From Streptomyces collinus Tu 365 (GTDB lineage: Bacteria > Actinomycetota > Actinomycetes > Streptomycetales > Streptomycetaceae): a stretch of 64,000 nucleotides of DNA. The position numbers and the translations under genes are program-made. Of this stretch, positions 48,722-57,252 are shown piece after piece; position 1 is the stretch's first letter; the number at the start of each line of letters is the position of its first letter. The notes under the pieces are model-generated. The model was not told where the DNA came from. It saw only the letters and a list, made by a program, of their open reading frames with translations, and made no database searches. The DNA lies in contig NC_021985.1 of NCBI RefSeq assembly GCF_000444875.1, positions 806,001 through 870,000 on the forward strand, read 5' to 3'.

Positions 48722-49960
48722 ATGAGCCTCGACCCCGCGTCCAACCCGCCCGCACCCGCGGTGCGGCCCTGGACCGTCGACGACCTGCCCGCGCTCGAAC
48801 CCGACCCGTTCCTGGACGAGGTGCTCCGTGAGGAGCCGATCACCCGGATCGCGCTGCCCCACGGCTCCGGGCACGCGTGGCTGGTCACCCGCTACGAGGA
48901 CGTCCGCTTCGTCACCTCCGACCCGCGCTTCTCGCGCGAAGAGGTCGTGGGCCGCGACGTGACCAGCATGGCGCCGCAGGCCGTGGCGTCGCAGACCGCC
49001 GGCCTGCAGTACATCGACCCGCCCCGGCACACCCGGCTGCGCCGGGTGGTGGCCCGGGCGTTCACCGCCCGCGGCATGGAGCGGCTGCGGCCCATGGCGG
49101 AACGCACCGCCCACCGGATGCTGGACGCCATGGAGAAGGCCGGTCCTCCCGCCGACCTCATGGAGCACCTGCACACCCCCTTCCCCATCGCCGTCGTCTG
49201 CTTCTTCCTGGGCGCCGACGAGGACGACTGGCACCAGTGGGCGGGCAACTCCGAAGCCCTGCTCTCCCAGTCCACGGACGCCGAACGCAACCGGGCGGCC
49301 CGTATGGCGACCCGCGGCCGGGTCGTCGACCTGCTGCGCCGGCGTCGCGACGAGCCCCGGGACGATCTCGCGGGCGTACTGGCCCAGGCCGCCGAGGCCG
49401 GCGAGATCACGGACGACGAGGCCGTCTCCCTGGCCATGGCCGTCTACGTGAGCGGCGGCCACGCGGTGCGCAACAATAGCGGCTCCATGATGTACGCGCT
49501 GCTCACCCATCCGGAGCAGCTCGAACAGCTCCACGCCGATCCCGCCCTGCTGCCCAGGGCCGTCGAGGAGCTGTTCCGGTTCGTCCCCCACCGCAACGGC
49601 GTCGGCATCCCCCGCATCGCCCTGGAGGACGTGGAGCTGGGCGGTCACCTGATCCGCGCGGGCGAGGTCGTGTACAACGCCTACGTCGCCGCCAACCGCG
49701 ATCCCGGGGTGTTCCCCGACCCCGACGCGCTGGACTTCGGCCGGGAGGGCCCCGGCCACCTCGCCTTCGGGCACGGCCCGCACTTCTGCCTGGCCGCCCT
49801 GATGGCCCGCATGGAGGCCGAGGTCATGATCAGGGCCGTGCTCGACCGGTTCCCCGGTCTCCGGCTCGCGGTCCCGGCCGACGAGGTCGAGTTCCAGCGC
49901 GAGGGCCTCATCCGCGGGCCGCGCACCCTCCCGGTGACCTGGTGGGACGACAGGGCCTGA
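48722..49960 (+). CDS. cytochrome P450
   Basis: 412 residues from ATG 48722 with GGAGTGATGCGAC upstream. The haem-binding loop is FGHGPHFCLAALMARME with the axial Cys, the ExxR is in AVEELFRFVP, the PPRHTRLRR segment is conserved, and the I-helix reads AMAVYVSGGHAVRNNSG, which lacks the usual acidic-Thr pair (AGxDT) and may change oxygen activation. Substrate unknown. It is convergent with an SDR gene and near a FUSC-type exporter; the three may form a small metabolic unit. Confidence 0.9.
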   Translation: MSLDPASNPPAPAVRPWTVDDLPALEPDPFLDEVLREEPITRIALPHGSGHAWLVTRYEDVRFVTSDPRFSREEVVGRDVTSMAPQAVASQTAGLQYIDPPRHTRLRRVVARAFTARGMERLRPMAERTAHRMLDAMEKAGPPADLMEHLHTPFPIAVVCFFLGADEDDWHQWAGNSEALLSQSTDAERNRAARMATRGRVVDLLRRRRDEPRDDLAGVLAQAAEAGEITDDEAVSLAMAVYVSGGHAVRNNSGSMMYALLTHPEQLEQLHADPALLPRAVEELFRFVPHRNGVGIPRIALEDVELGGHLIRAGEVVYNAYVAANRDPGVFPDPDALDFGREGPGHLAFGHGPHFCLAALMARMEAEVMIRAVLDRFPGLRLAVPADEVEFQREGLIRGPRTLPVTWWDDRA

Positions 49961-49993
49961 GGGAGGACCGAGTTGCCCTGCGTCGTACCCGGC

Positions 49994-50788
49994 CTAGGGC
50001 AGGATCGAGTCGACGTAGCCGCCGTCCACGCGCAGGGCTCCCCCGGTGGTGGCGGACGCCTGCTCGGAGCTGAGGTAGACGACCATGTGGGCGATCTCCT
50101 CGGGCTCGATCAGCCGCTGGAGCAGGGACTGCGGGCGGTACTGCCGCATGAAGGCGCGCTGGGCCTCGTCCCAGGGCAGGTCGCGGTCGACGAGTTCGTA
50201 CACGAAGTCCTCGACGCCGCCTGTGTGGGTGGGCCCGGCGATGACGGAGTTCACCGTCACGCCGGTGCCCGCCGCCTTCTTGGCGAAGCCCCGGCTCACC
50301 GCCAGCAGCGCGGTCTTCGACATCCCGTAGTGGATCATCTCCGCCGGGATGACGACCGCCGAGTCGCTGGCGACGTACTGGACGCGTCCCCAGCCGCGTT
50401 CGGTCATGCCCGGCAGGTAGAGCCGGGTGAGCCGCACGGCCGCGAGAACATTGACCTCGAAGTAGCGGCGCCACTCCTCGTCGGTGATCTCCAGCGGGTC
50501 GGCCGTGCCGAAGATGCCGAGGTTGTTGACGAGGATGTCCACCCGCGGCAGCGTCCGCGCCACCTGCTCCGCGCCGTCCTCGCCGGACAGGTCGGCGGCC
50601 ACCGGCACGAGATCGGCTCCGGGCACCTCCTGCGCCAGCGCGGCGACGCTGTCGGCCGTGCGCCGCTCGTCACGTCCGTTGACCGCGACCCGTGCCCCGG
50701 CCCGGGCGAGACCGGCCGCGATCGCCGCGCCGATGCCCTGCGTCGAGCCGGTGACCAGAGCGGTGCGTCCTGAGAGATCGATGTGCAT
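49994..50788 (-). CDS. short-chain dehydrogenase/reductase (SDR)
   Basis: 264 residues from ATG 50788 (MHIDLSGRTALVTGSTQGIG), with GGGGAAACC upstream; the longer frame has no support. TGSTQGIGAAIA binds NAD(P), NNLGIFG follows, the catalytic Ser is in VASDSAVV and the Tyr/Lys in HYGMSKTALLA. The C-terminal ATTGGALRVDGGYVDS is typical of classical SDRs. It converges on the P450 and diverges from the FUSC gene. Confidence 0.9.
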   Translation of the reverse strand: MHIDLSGRTALVTGSTQGIGAAIAAGLARAGARVAVNGRDERRTADSVAALAQEVPGADLVPVAADLSGEDGAEQVARTLPRVDILVNNLGIFGTADPLEITDEEWRRYFEVNVLAAVRLTRLYLPGMTERGWGRVQYVASDSAVVIPAEMIHYGMSKTALLAVSRGFAKKAAGTGVTVNSVIAGPTHTGGVEDFVYELVDRDLPWDEAQRAFMRQYRPQSLLQRLIEPEEIAHMVVYLSSEQASATTGGALRVDGGYVDSILP

Positions 50789-50925
50789 GAGTGAGCGGTT
50801 TCCCCTTTCCCCGTCCCGGGATGCGTGCCGTGGTCCGTCCGTGCGATCGCCCCGGTGGCCCGAGGCGGCGGATACTCGGTACGTCGGTGGACGCGCGGGC
50901 ACTCCCGGGAGGAAGGGCGCGGCGG

Positions 50926-53223
50926 ATGCGGTCGGCAGCTTGCTTCACCCCGCTGGGCGGGGCCCCCGCATGGCTGCGGGCCCACGACCCCGGCCTCGCC
51001 GCCACCCGACGCGCCGCGCGCACCGCGCTGGTGATGCCGGCCCTGTTCGCCCTGTGCGGTCAGGTGTTCCACTCCCCGGCGATGGCGACATACGCGGCGT
51101 TCGGGTCCTTCTCGATGCTCCTGCTGGTCGAGTTCACCGGGCCCGTGGTGCAGCGGCTGCGCGCCCACGCGGGCCTCGCGGTGGCCTGGGCGGTGCTCAT
51201 CTGCCTGGGCACCCTCGCCGCCCGGCAGGGCGTGGTCGCGGTCGCCGCCACGGTCGCGGTCGCCTTCGTGGTGCTGTTCTCCGGGGTCGTCAGCTCCGTG
51301 CTCGCCGGGGCGTCTACGGCGCTGCTGCTCGCCTTCGTGCTGCCGGTGACCACGCCCGCGCCGCTGTCACAGCTGCCCGAGCGGCTCGCCGGCGCGGGAC
51401 TCGCCTCGGCCGCCGCCCTGCTCGCCGTGCCGCTGCTGTGGCCGCGGCCGGCCGACGACCCGCTGAGCGCGCCGGCGGCACGGGTCTGCCGGGCGGCGGC
51501 GACACAGCTGCGCCTGGACACCTCGCACCTGACGGGCGGCGCCCACGCCCCGGGCCTGCCCGCGTGCCGGCGGGCCGCCGGCACGACCACCGCCGCCACG
51601 GCCGCGCTGCGCGACGCCTTCCAGGACACCCCGTACCGGCCCACCGGTCTGTCCGCCGGCTCGCGCGCCCTGGTGCGCCTGGTCGACGAGCTGACCTGGC
51701 TCAGCGCCATCGTGCAGGACAACGCTCCCCCGCCCGGGGGCCACGCGCGCTGCGACCCCCTCGCCCGCGCGGTGCGGCTGACCGCCGCGTCCGTGCTGGA
51801 GCTGACGGCCGCACTGCTGGAGGAGCCGCACGGCTCCCCGGTGGCGCTGCGCGCCCGGACGGCCGAACTGCGCGAGGCCATGAGCCGCATGGAGCGCGGC
51901 GCCACCGCCCGGCTCCCGGTCCACCTGCCCGGCCCGGACACCGAGCCGGAGGTGCTCGCCTTCCTCTCGACCCTCGACCTGTCGTTCCGCGCCCAGGAAC
52001 TGGGCTTCGCCACCCTTCAGATCGCGGACAACGTGGACCTGGTGGCGGCGGCGGAACGACGCAGCTGGGCCGAGCGCCTGCTCGGCCTCGAACCGGGCGG
52101 CCCGGCCCAGCCGCTGGCCGCGGCGCGCGAGCGGGCCGTCGCGCACCTGAGGCCCAACTCGGTGTGGCTGCACAACAGCCTGCGCGGCGCGGCCGGTCTG
52201 GGCATCGCGGTCGCCCTGGTGCAGCTCACGGGCGTCCAGCACTCGTTCTGGGTGCTGCTGGGAACCCTGTCGGTGCTGCGCTCGAACGCGCTCAGCACCG
52301 GGCAGAACGCGGTCCGCGCGCTCGGTGGCACCCTGGTCGGCTCGGTCGTCGGAGCCGCGCTGCTCCAGCTCATCGGTCATCACGGCACCGCGCTGTGGTT
52401 CCTGCTGCCCGTGGCGGTGCTGGTCGCCGGCATCGCGCCGGCAGCCGTGTCCTTCGCCGCGGGCCAGGCGGCCTTCACCATCACCCTGGCGATCCTGTTC
52501 AACATCGGGCAGAACCCCGACTGGCACATCGTGCTGCTGCGTCTTCAGGACATCGGTCTCGGCTGCGCCGTCAGCGTGCTCGTGGGCCTGTTCTTCTGGC
52601 CGCGCGGCGCGGCGGCGGCCGTGGACCGGGCGCTCGCGGAGGCGTACGCGGGCAGTGCCCGCTATCTCGCGCGGGCCGTCGCGTACGGTGTGCGCCGCTG
52701 CGGGAACCGGCCCTCGGCGGCGGACGCCCCACTGGCCGAGGGGCTGGAGGCGGCGGCCGCCGCACGCCGGCTGGACGACGCCTTCCGCAGCTTCCTGGCG
52801 GAGCGCGGCGCCAAACCGGTCCCGCTGGCGGACCTGACCACCCTGGTCACCGGCATCGTCGGACTGCGGCTGGCCGCGGACGCGGTGCTCGGCCTGTGGC
52901 AGCGCGCGGACGAGCTGCACGCGGGCACGGACCGGGCTCAGGCACGGCTCGTACTGCTGAGCGCGGCGGGCCGGGTGTCCGGCTGGTACCGGGACCTCGC
53001 CCTGAGCCTGACCGGTCACACCGCCGTCCGCGACCCCCTGCCGCGCAACCCCGCGGCCGAGGCCGACCTGGTCGAGTCGGTCCGCGAGGACCTGCGCGAC
53101 GACGAGGGCCGGGCCTCCGACACGGCCGTACGCATCATCTGGACCGTCGACCACCTCAACGCGGCCCGCAGGCTCCAGCCCGGCCTGGCCGCCGCGGCCG
53201 CGCCGGGCGACGGCGCCGCGTGA
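50926..53223 (+). CDS. FUSC-family (aromatic acid exporter-like) membrane protein
   Basis: 765 residues from ATG 50926 with GGAGGAAGGG upstream. Two blocks of membrane helices (about residues 25-175 and 415-560) are separated and followed by soluble helical regions, the AaeB/YccS-like FUSC architecture. In the second block VWLHNSLRGAAGLGIAVALV, HSFWVLLGTLSVLRSNALST and VGSVVGAALLQLIG are family signatures. Such proteins export aromatic acids or other amphipathic compounds. It is divergent from the SDR. Confidence 0.88.
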   Translation: MRSAACFTPLGGAPAWLRAHDPGLAATRRAARTALVMPALFALCGQVFHSPAMATYAAFGSFSMLLLVEFTGPVVQRLRAHAGLAVAWAVLICLGTLAARQGVVAVAATVAVAFVVLFSGVVSSVLAGASTALLLAFVLPVTTPAPLSQLPERLAGAGLASAAALLAVPLLWPRPADDPLSAPAARVCRAAATQLRLDTSHLTGGAHAPGLPACRRAAGTTTAATAALRDAFQDTPYRPTGLSAGSRALVRLVDELTWLSAIVQDNAPPPGGHARCDPLARAVRLTAASVLELTAALLEEPHGSPVALRARTAELREAMSRMERGATARLPVHLPGPDTEPEVLAFLSTLDLSFRAQELGFATLQIADNVDLVAAAERRSWAERLLGLEPGGPAQPLAAARERAVAHLRPNSVWLHNSLRGAAGLGIAVALVQLTGVQHSFWVLLGTLSVLRSNALSTGQNAVRALGGTLVGSVVGAALLQLIGHHGTALWFLLPVAVLVAGIAPAAVSFAAGQAAFTITLAILFNIGQNPDWHIVLLRLQDIGLGCAVSVLVGLFFWPRGAAAAVDRALAEAYAGSARYLARAVAYGVRRCGNRPSAADAPLAEGLEAAAAARRLDDAFRSFLAERGAKPVPLADLTTLVTGIVGLRLAADAVLGLWQRADELHAGTDRAQARLVLLSAAGRVSGWYRDLALSLTGHTAVRDPLPRNPAAEADLVESVREDLRDDEGRASDTAVRIIWTVDHLNAARRLQPGLAAAAAPGDGAA

Positions 53224-53226
53224 GCC

Positions 53227-53276
53227 GTACGCGGGTCACGCGGCGCTCGCTCGTCGCCGGGTACGCGGGTCACGCG
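53227..53276. repeat. 16-bp direct repeat between convergent genes
   Basis: GTACGCGGGTCACGCG occurs at 53227-53242 and 53261-53276, 34 bp apart, just after the FUSC stop and running into the last codons of the YihY gene. Confidence 0.6.
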
Positions 53277-54340
53277 TCATCGAGCCGGCGCACGTCCTCC
53301 TCGTCCCAGGTACGGGTGTCGCGCGGCTCGACGTACGGCTCCGCGTCCGGCGGGTACCCGCCCGCGATGGCGCGCTGGCGCACGGTCTCGGCGTCGAACT
53401 CCAGGCCGAGCAGGACCGCCAGGTTGCTGATCCACAGCCAGATGAGGAAGACGATGACACCGGCCATGGCCCCGTAGGTCTTGTTGTAGGACGCGAACCC
53501 GGCGACGTACAGCGCGAACCCGGCGGACGCCGCCATCCAGAGGAACAGGGCGAGGAAGCTGCCCGGGGTGATCCAGCGGAACCCCTTCACCTTGGCGTTC
53601 GGGGCGGCCCAGTACAGGATCCCGATCATCAGGGTGACGAGCAGGACGAGGACCGGCCACTTGGCGATCGACCATGCGGTCAGCGCGGTGTCGCCCATGC
53701 CGATCGCCTGCCCGGCGCGGCGGGCGATGCCCCCGGTGAACACCACGATCAGCGCGCTGGCCACGGCGAGCAGCATCAGGACGACCGTGACGCCGACGCG
53801 CACCGGCAGGATCTTCCACACCGGACGGCCCTCGGGCACGTCGTAGACGGCGTTGGAGGCGCGGATGAACGCGGCGACGTAGCCGGAGGCCGACCAGACC
53901 GCCAGCACGACGCCGACGAGGGCGAGGACGGATCCGGTGCCGGCGCTGCCCTGCAACTGCTCCACGGAGCGGGTCAGGATGTCGCGGGCCGGTCCCGGCG
54001 CGAGGTGCTTGAGGTTGCTCAGCACCTTGTCCGTGGTGGACCTGCCGGTGACGCCGAGCAGGGAGACCAGTACCAGCAGCGCCGGGAAGAGGGACAGCAC
54101 CGCGTAGTAGGTCAGTGCGGCGGCCCGGTCGGTCAGCTCGTCGTCCTTGAACTCGCGCAGCGCGCCCTTGAGGACCTTGCCCCAGGCCTGCTTGGGGAGT
54201 TCGGTCGGCGCGTCGGGAGCCCGCCGCTCGACCTCGGGGCCGGGGCCGGCCTCCTCCGGCGCCGGCACCGCGGGTTCCCGCGCCTTCTCGGCCGCGTCGT
54301 GGTCGTGATCCTTGTGCCCTGGAAGATGCAGCTTCGCCAT
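53270..54340 (-). CDS. YihY/virulence factor BrkB-family membrane protein
   Basis: 356 residues from ATG 54340. The cytoplasmic N terminus is highly charged (KDHDHDAAEKAREPAVPAPE). From residue 80 there are six helices with the family marks DRAAALTYYAVLSLFPALLV, GYVAAFIRASNAVYDVPEGR and FASYNKTYGAMAGVIVFLIW. The family was once called ribonuclease BN, wrongly; the true role is unknown, perhaps transport. Acidic C-terminal tail (TRTWDEEDVRRLDDA). Confidence 0.92.
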   Translation of the reverse strand: MAKLHLPGHKDHDHDAAEKAREPAVPAPEEAGPGPEVERRAPDAPTELPKQAWGKVLKGALREFKDDELTDRAAALTYYAVLSLFPALLVLVSLLGVTGRSTTDKVLSNLKHLAPGPARDILTRSVEQLQGSAGTGSVLALVGVVLAVWSASGYVAAFIRASNAVYDVPEGRPVWKILPVRVGVTVVLMLLAVASALIVVFTGGIARRAGQAIGMGDTALTAWSIAKWPVLVLLVTLMIGILYWAAPNAKVKGFRWITPGSFLALFLWMAASAGFALYVAGFASYNKTYGAMAGVIVFLIWLWISNLAVLLGLEFDAETVRQRAIAGGYPPDAEPYVEPRDTRTWDEEDVRRLDDA

Positions 54341-54464
54341 GTTCCCCGGGTACCCCGGTCTGCCGGGCTACGCCGCCCGAAGCGTGGCCGGCCCGCCCGG
54401 ACGCCCGGTCACGGCCCCGCCGGGGGTGCCGGGGCCGGGCGGCCACCGGCACCCCCGGCGGTGA

Positions 54465-55088
54465 TCAGGCCGCCGCGGCGGCCGGCCGGTCCGCTTCGCG
54501 CAGCAGATCGACCAGGGTGGCGCGGGCCCGGGCCACCCGTGAGCGGACCGTGCCCACCGGGCAGCCGCTCGCCGCGGCCGCCGCCGCGTACGGCAGCCCG
54601 GCGAGCTGCGTCAGCACGAACGCCTCGCGGCGCTCCCCGGGCAGCGCGGCCAGCAGGTCGAGCAGGACGACGCCCTCGTCGAAGCCGGGCAGGCCCCGGG
54701 TCTGGGCCCGCTCCACGGCCGCCTGCCAGTCGGGCGCATCACTGAGCCGGGGCCGGGCGGCCGCGTGCCGGTAGCTGTCGAGGACGGCGCGGCGCGCGAT
54801 GGACAGCAGCCAGACGCGTGCCGAGGAGCGGCCCTCGAAGCGGTGCAGGCTGCCGAGCGCCCGCAGGAACGTGTCCTGCGCGAGGTCGTCGACGGCCTGG
54901 GGGTCGGCGCACAGGTGGGCGACGTAGCGCCGGACGTCGCGGTGCAGCGCGCGCACGAAGCGCTCCACCGCGTCGGGGTCGCCGCCGCGGGCGGCCAGGG
55001 CCCACGCGGTGACCGACTCGTCGGTCGGCGCCGGCCGGGCGGCGGGGGCGCGGTCCTCGCGCGGGGCGGGCAGGGCAGGAGTGATCAC
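54465..55088 (-). CDS. ECF RNA polymerase sigma factor
   Basis: 207 residues from GTG 55088 with AAGGACACCAGG upstream. Region 2 is VDDLAQDTFLRALGSLHRFE and ARVWLLSIARRAVLDSYRH; region 4 is LPGERREAFVLTQLAGLPYA followed by AAAAASGCPVGTVRSRVARA. No anti-sigma gene with a zinc motif adjoins it. The next gene upstream on the same strand encodes a Met/His-rich membrane protein, 371 bp away, which could act as a partner or share regulation. Confidence 0.92.
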   Translation of the reverse strand: MITPALPAPREDRAPAARPAPTDESVTAWALAARGGDPDAVERFVRALHRDVRRYVAHLCADPQAVDDLAQDTFLRALGSLHRFEGRSSARVWLLSIARRAVLDSYRHAAARPRLSDAPDWQAAVERAQTRGLPGFDEGVVLLDLLAALPGERREAFVLTQLAGLPYAAAAAASGCPVGTVRSRVARARATLVDLLREADRPAAAAA

Positions 55089-55245
55089 CTGGTGTCCTTC
55101 TCGGTCTCCGGGATCCGGGCCGCGCGGGCGCTGTGTCGGGCGCCGGCGGTCCGGTGCGAAAAGGGGGCCGGCCGCCAGGCCGGGTCCGCGAAGCCCCCTC
55201 GTCCGCCCGGCGGGCGGGCCCCGCGGCGTCCGGTGCGTGCTCTGG

Positions 55246-55277
55246 GGCACTCCCTGCTCGCAGAGCTCGGGGGTGCC
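55246..55277. repeat. Streptomyces-type intergenic hairpin element
   Basis: GGCACTCCC (55246-55254) pairs, with one mismatch, with GGGGGTGCC (55269-55277), around TGCTCGCAGAGCTC, which can itself fold. Elements of this kind (GGGGCACTCCC, a CTCGAGC-type loop, GGGGGTGCC) recur between genes in many Streptomyces genomes. Confidence 0.6.
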
Positions 55278-55320
55278 GGGCGAAGACCCTCGTACCGGAT
55301 GTACTCGGGGCTTCGCCCGG
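55276..55320. repeat. 14-bp inverted repeat with 17-base loop
   Basis: CCGGGCGAAGACCC (55276-55289) matches the reverse complement of 55307-55320 at 13 of 14 bases. The loop holds GTAC twice. It could be a terminator or regulatory structure. Confidence 0.55.
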
Positions 55321-55459
55321 TGCGGCGGGAGTGCGTGCCGGGTGTCGTGGGGCAGGCGGGACTTCGCGGACACGGCCCGGGCGCTCACGCGGGTCGGCGT
55401 GTGCGGGCGTACGGCCGCGGCCCGGGCCGCGCACGGGCGGCCCGGGGTACCGGCTGTCG

Positions 55460-56146
55460 TCAGGCGACAGCGACCCCCGCCGGAGGGCCCCGGGAGATGA
55501 TCGAGTGGACGAGACGCACCAGGCGCGGCGCGCGTCCCGAGCGCCTGCGGCGGGTGCGCGGGCGCGGGCGGTCCGCCGGGACGGGCAGGGCGAGCAGCAG
55601 GCGCAGCGGTGCCGCCAGCCGGCCGGCCACGGCGCGCAGGATGCGGAAGGCGGCGCGCTCGCCGTACGCCAGCCACAGCCCGCACAGCAGCGCGGCGAGC
55701 AGGTGGGCCGCGAGCATGCCGAGCGACGACGCACCGCCGTGCATGGCGTGGCCCGTGGGGTCCCCGGACGCCGGGGACCCCATGTCCGTCGGGCTCATGC
55801 CGTTCATGGGGCCCATGGCGCTCATGTCCATGGAGCCCGTCGCTCCCGAGTGCGTACGCCCCGTCCCCGCCGTGCCGGCCGGGTACGCGACCGCGGGCTG
55901 GGCGAGGGAGAACGCCTCGTGCAGCACGGTCTGCGCGGCGAGCACGGCGGTCACGACGAGCGGGAGCCCGCGCTCACGTCCGGCGAGCGACCAGCCGGCG
56001 GCGCCGGTCACGGCCAGGCCCGCGGCCAGGGTCCAGCCGGGCACGTGCCGGCCGGACATCAGCACGTGCGCCAGGGCGGCGAGCAGCACGCACACGACCG
56101 CGAACACCGCGGCCCGTACCGTGCGAGAACACCACCCTGCGGCCAT
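55460..56146 (-). CDS. membrane protein with Met/His-rich loop (possible copper-related)
   Basis: 228 residues from ATG 56146 (ATG 56164 would add six). Four or five hydrophobic segments are seen (AVFAVVCVLLAALAHVLM, WTLAAGLAVTGAAGWSLAG, LPLVVTAVLAAQTVLHEAFS and LGMLAAHLLAALLCGLWLAY). Between the last two is a loop with many Met and His: MDMSAMGPMNGMSPTDMG and GHAMHGG, the type of ligand set used for Cu(I). The C terminus is very basic. Neighbouring ECF sigma gene on the same strand. A copper role is inference from composition only. Confidence 0.75.
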   Translation of the reverse strand: MAAGWCSRTVRAAVFAVVCVLLAALAHVLMSGRHVPGWTLAAGLAVTGAAGWSLAGRERGLPLVVTAVLAAQTVLHEAFSLAQPAVAYPAGTAGTGRTHSGATGSMDMSAMGPMNGMSPTDMGSPASGDPTGHAMHGGASSLGMLAAHLLAALLCGLWLAYGERAAFRILRAVAGRLAAPLRLLLALPVPADRPRPRTRRRRSGRAPRLVRLVHSIISRGPPAGVAVA

Positions 56147-56321
56147 GACCTCCCATCCTCGCATCCGGCCAGCGGTCGTCAGGTCCCCCTGCCGTCATGT
56201 CCCGTCGCCTCGCTCCCCGTTGCCTCGTGTCCCGGCGTCGTCCGCCTCGTGTCCCGGTGTCGTCATGGCCTGGCGTCGTAGGGCTCCCGGTGTCGTCGTG
56301 GCCCGGCCGGCGGGGCCGGTG

Positions 56322-56978
56322 CTACCGGCCGGCCAGGCTGGACTCGGGGCCGCGGTCACCCGTCGGCCCGGCGTCCCGCACCGGGTCGGGCGCGCCGCAG
56401 GGTACGGTCGCGAGCCGGGGCAGCAGGCAGGTCCAGAACTCCACCATGCGTTCCTTCGGCAGCCAGTCGCGCTCGCGGCTGCCGAGCACCTCGAAGCCGA
56501 CCGTCGCGGCCACGACGGCGCCGGCCACGCAGTCGGCCGACAGGCCGTCCGCCAACTCACCGTCCTCCTGCGCCCGGAAGACGACCTCGCGGACCCAGCC
56601 GTGCCACGAGTCCAGCACCGTGGCGCCGCCGTCCCGGGCCGGGTCGCCGCCCAGGGTGAACCCGGCCCGCATGACGGGGTCGGCCGCCAGCGCGACGACC
56701 AGCCGGCGGATGGCGGCCACGAGTTCGCCGAGGGCGCTGCCGTCCAGGGCACGGCAACTCCCGGTCATCTCCTCCACCGTGCGCGCGGCCGTGCTCTCGA
56801 TCTCCCCCGCGAGTGCGTCCTTGCTGGGGAAGTGGAAGTGCAGCGCACCGGCGCTCACCCCGGCCCGCCTGCTGATCGCGGGCAGGGAGGCGCGAGCGTA
56901 TCCGTCGTGGGCGAAGGCCTCCGCAGCCGCGCGGATGAGGGCCTGCCGGGTGCGAGCCGCCCGTACCTGCTTGACCAT
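56322..56978 (-). CDS. TetR-family gamma-butyrolactone/butenolide receptor homologue (AvaR2-like)
   Basis: 218 residues from ATG 56978, chosen because GGAG lies six bases upstream (ATG 56999 is the alternative). The N terminus VKQVRAARTRQALIRAAAEA, FAHDGYARASLPAISRRAGV and GALHFHFPSKDALAGEIE is that of ScbR/ArpA/AvaR-type hormone receptors, not of ordinary TetR proteins. It differs from the receptor at 58613-59296 enough to be a pseudo-receptor or second receptor, as AvaR2 is beside avaR1 in S. avermitilis. A possible ARE lies upstream at 57011-57029. Confidence 0.82.
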   Translation of the reverse strand: MVKQVRAARTRQALIRAAAEAFAHDGYARASLPAISRRAGVSAGALHFHFPSKDALAGEIESTAARTVEEMTGSCRALDGSALGELVAAIRRLVVALAADPVMRAGFTLGGDPARDGGATVLDSWHGWVREVVFRAQEDGELADGLSADCVAGAVVAATVGFEVLGSRERDWLPKERMVEFWTCLLPRLATVPCGAPDPVRDAGPTGDRGPESSLAGR

Positions 56979-57010
56979 GACGCTCTCCTTCTCGGCCACC
57001 GACGGGCCTC

Positions 57011-57029
57011 TAACCGCACGTTCAGTATG
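57011..57029. promoter_or_regulatory. weak candidate autoregulatory element upstream of the AvaR2-like gene
   Basis: TAACCGCACGTTCAGTATG shares 11 of 19 positions with the ARE at 59343-59361, including AACCG and GTAT in the same register. It lies 33 bp upstream of the ATG at 56978, where promoter overlap would be expected. Confidence 0.4.
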
Positions 57030-57252
57030 TTTACGGGGGTCCGGTGCGGCAAGGGCCGACGCGGCGACGGGCGGAATTCACCGGTGTGTACGCGAAGAAG
57101 TCCGCCGGGCGCGGCGGTTGAGACCCGCGCGGCCCCGGGCAAACCGCGTGCCTGGTTTGCCGGTCGGGCGCGCGGACGCCCCGTGAACGCGCGGAGGTCC
57201 GTCGCCCGGGCGGGCGGCGGACCTGCCGGCGGGTGCCCCGGCCCGCGCGACC

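Larger units (their letters stand above)
55089..55459. other. 371-bp gap with two large inverted repeats
   Basis: No gene is supported. The gap contains the hairpins at 55246-55277 and 55276-55320, which touch end to end. The promoter of the sigma-factor gene must lie here but I could not place it with confidence. Confidence 0.5.
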
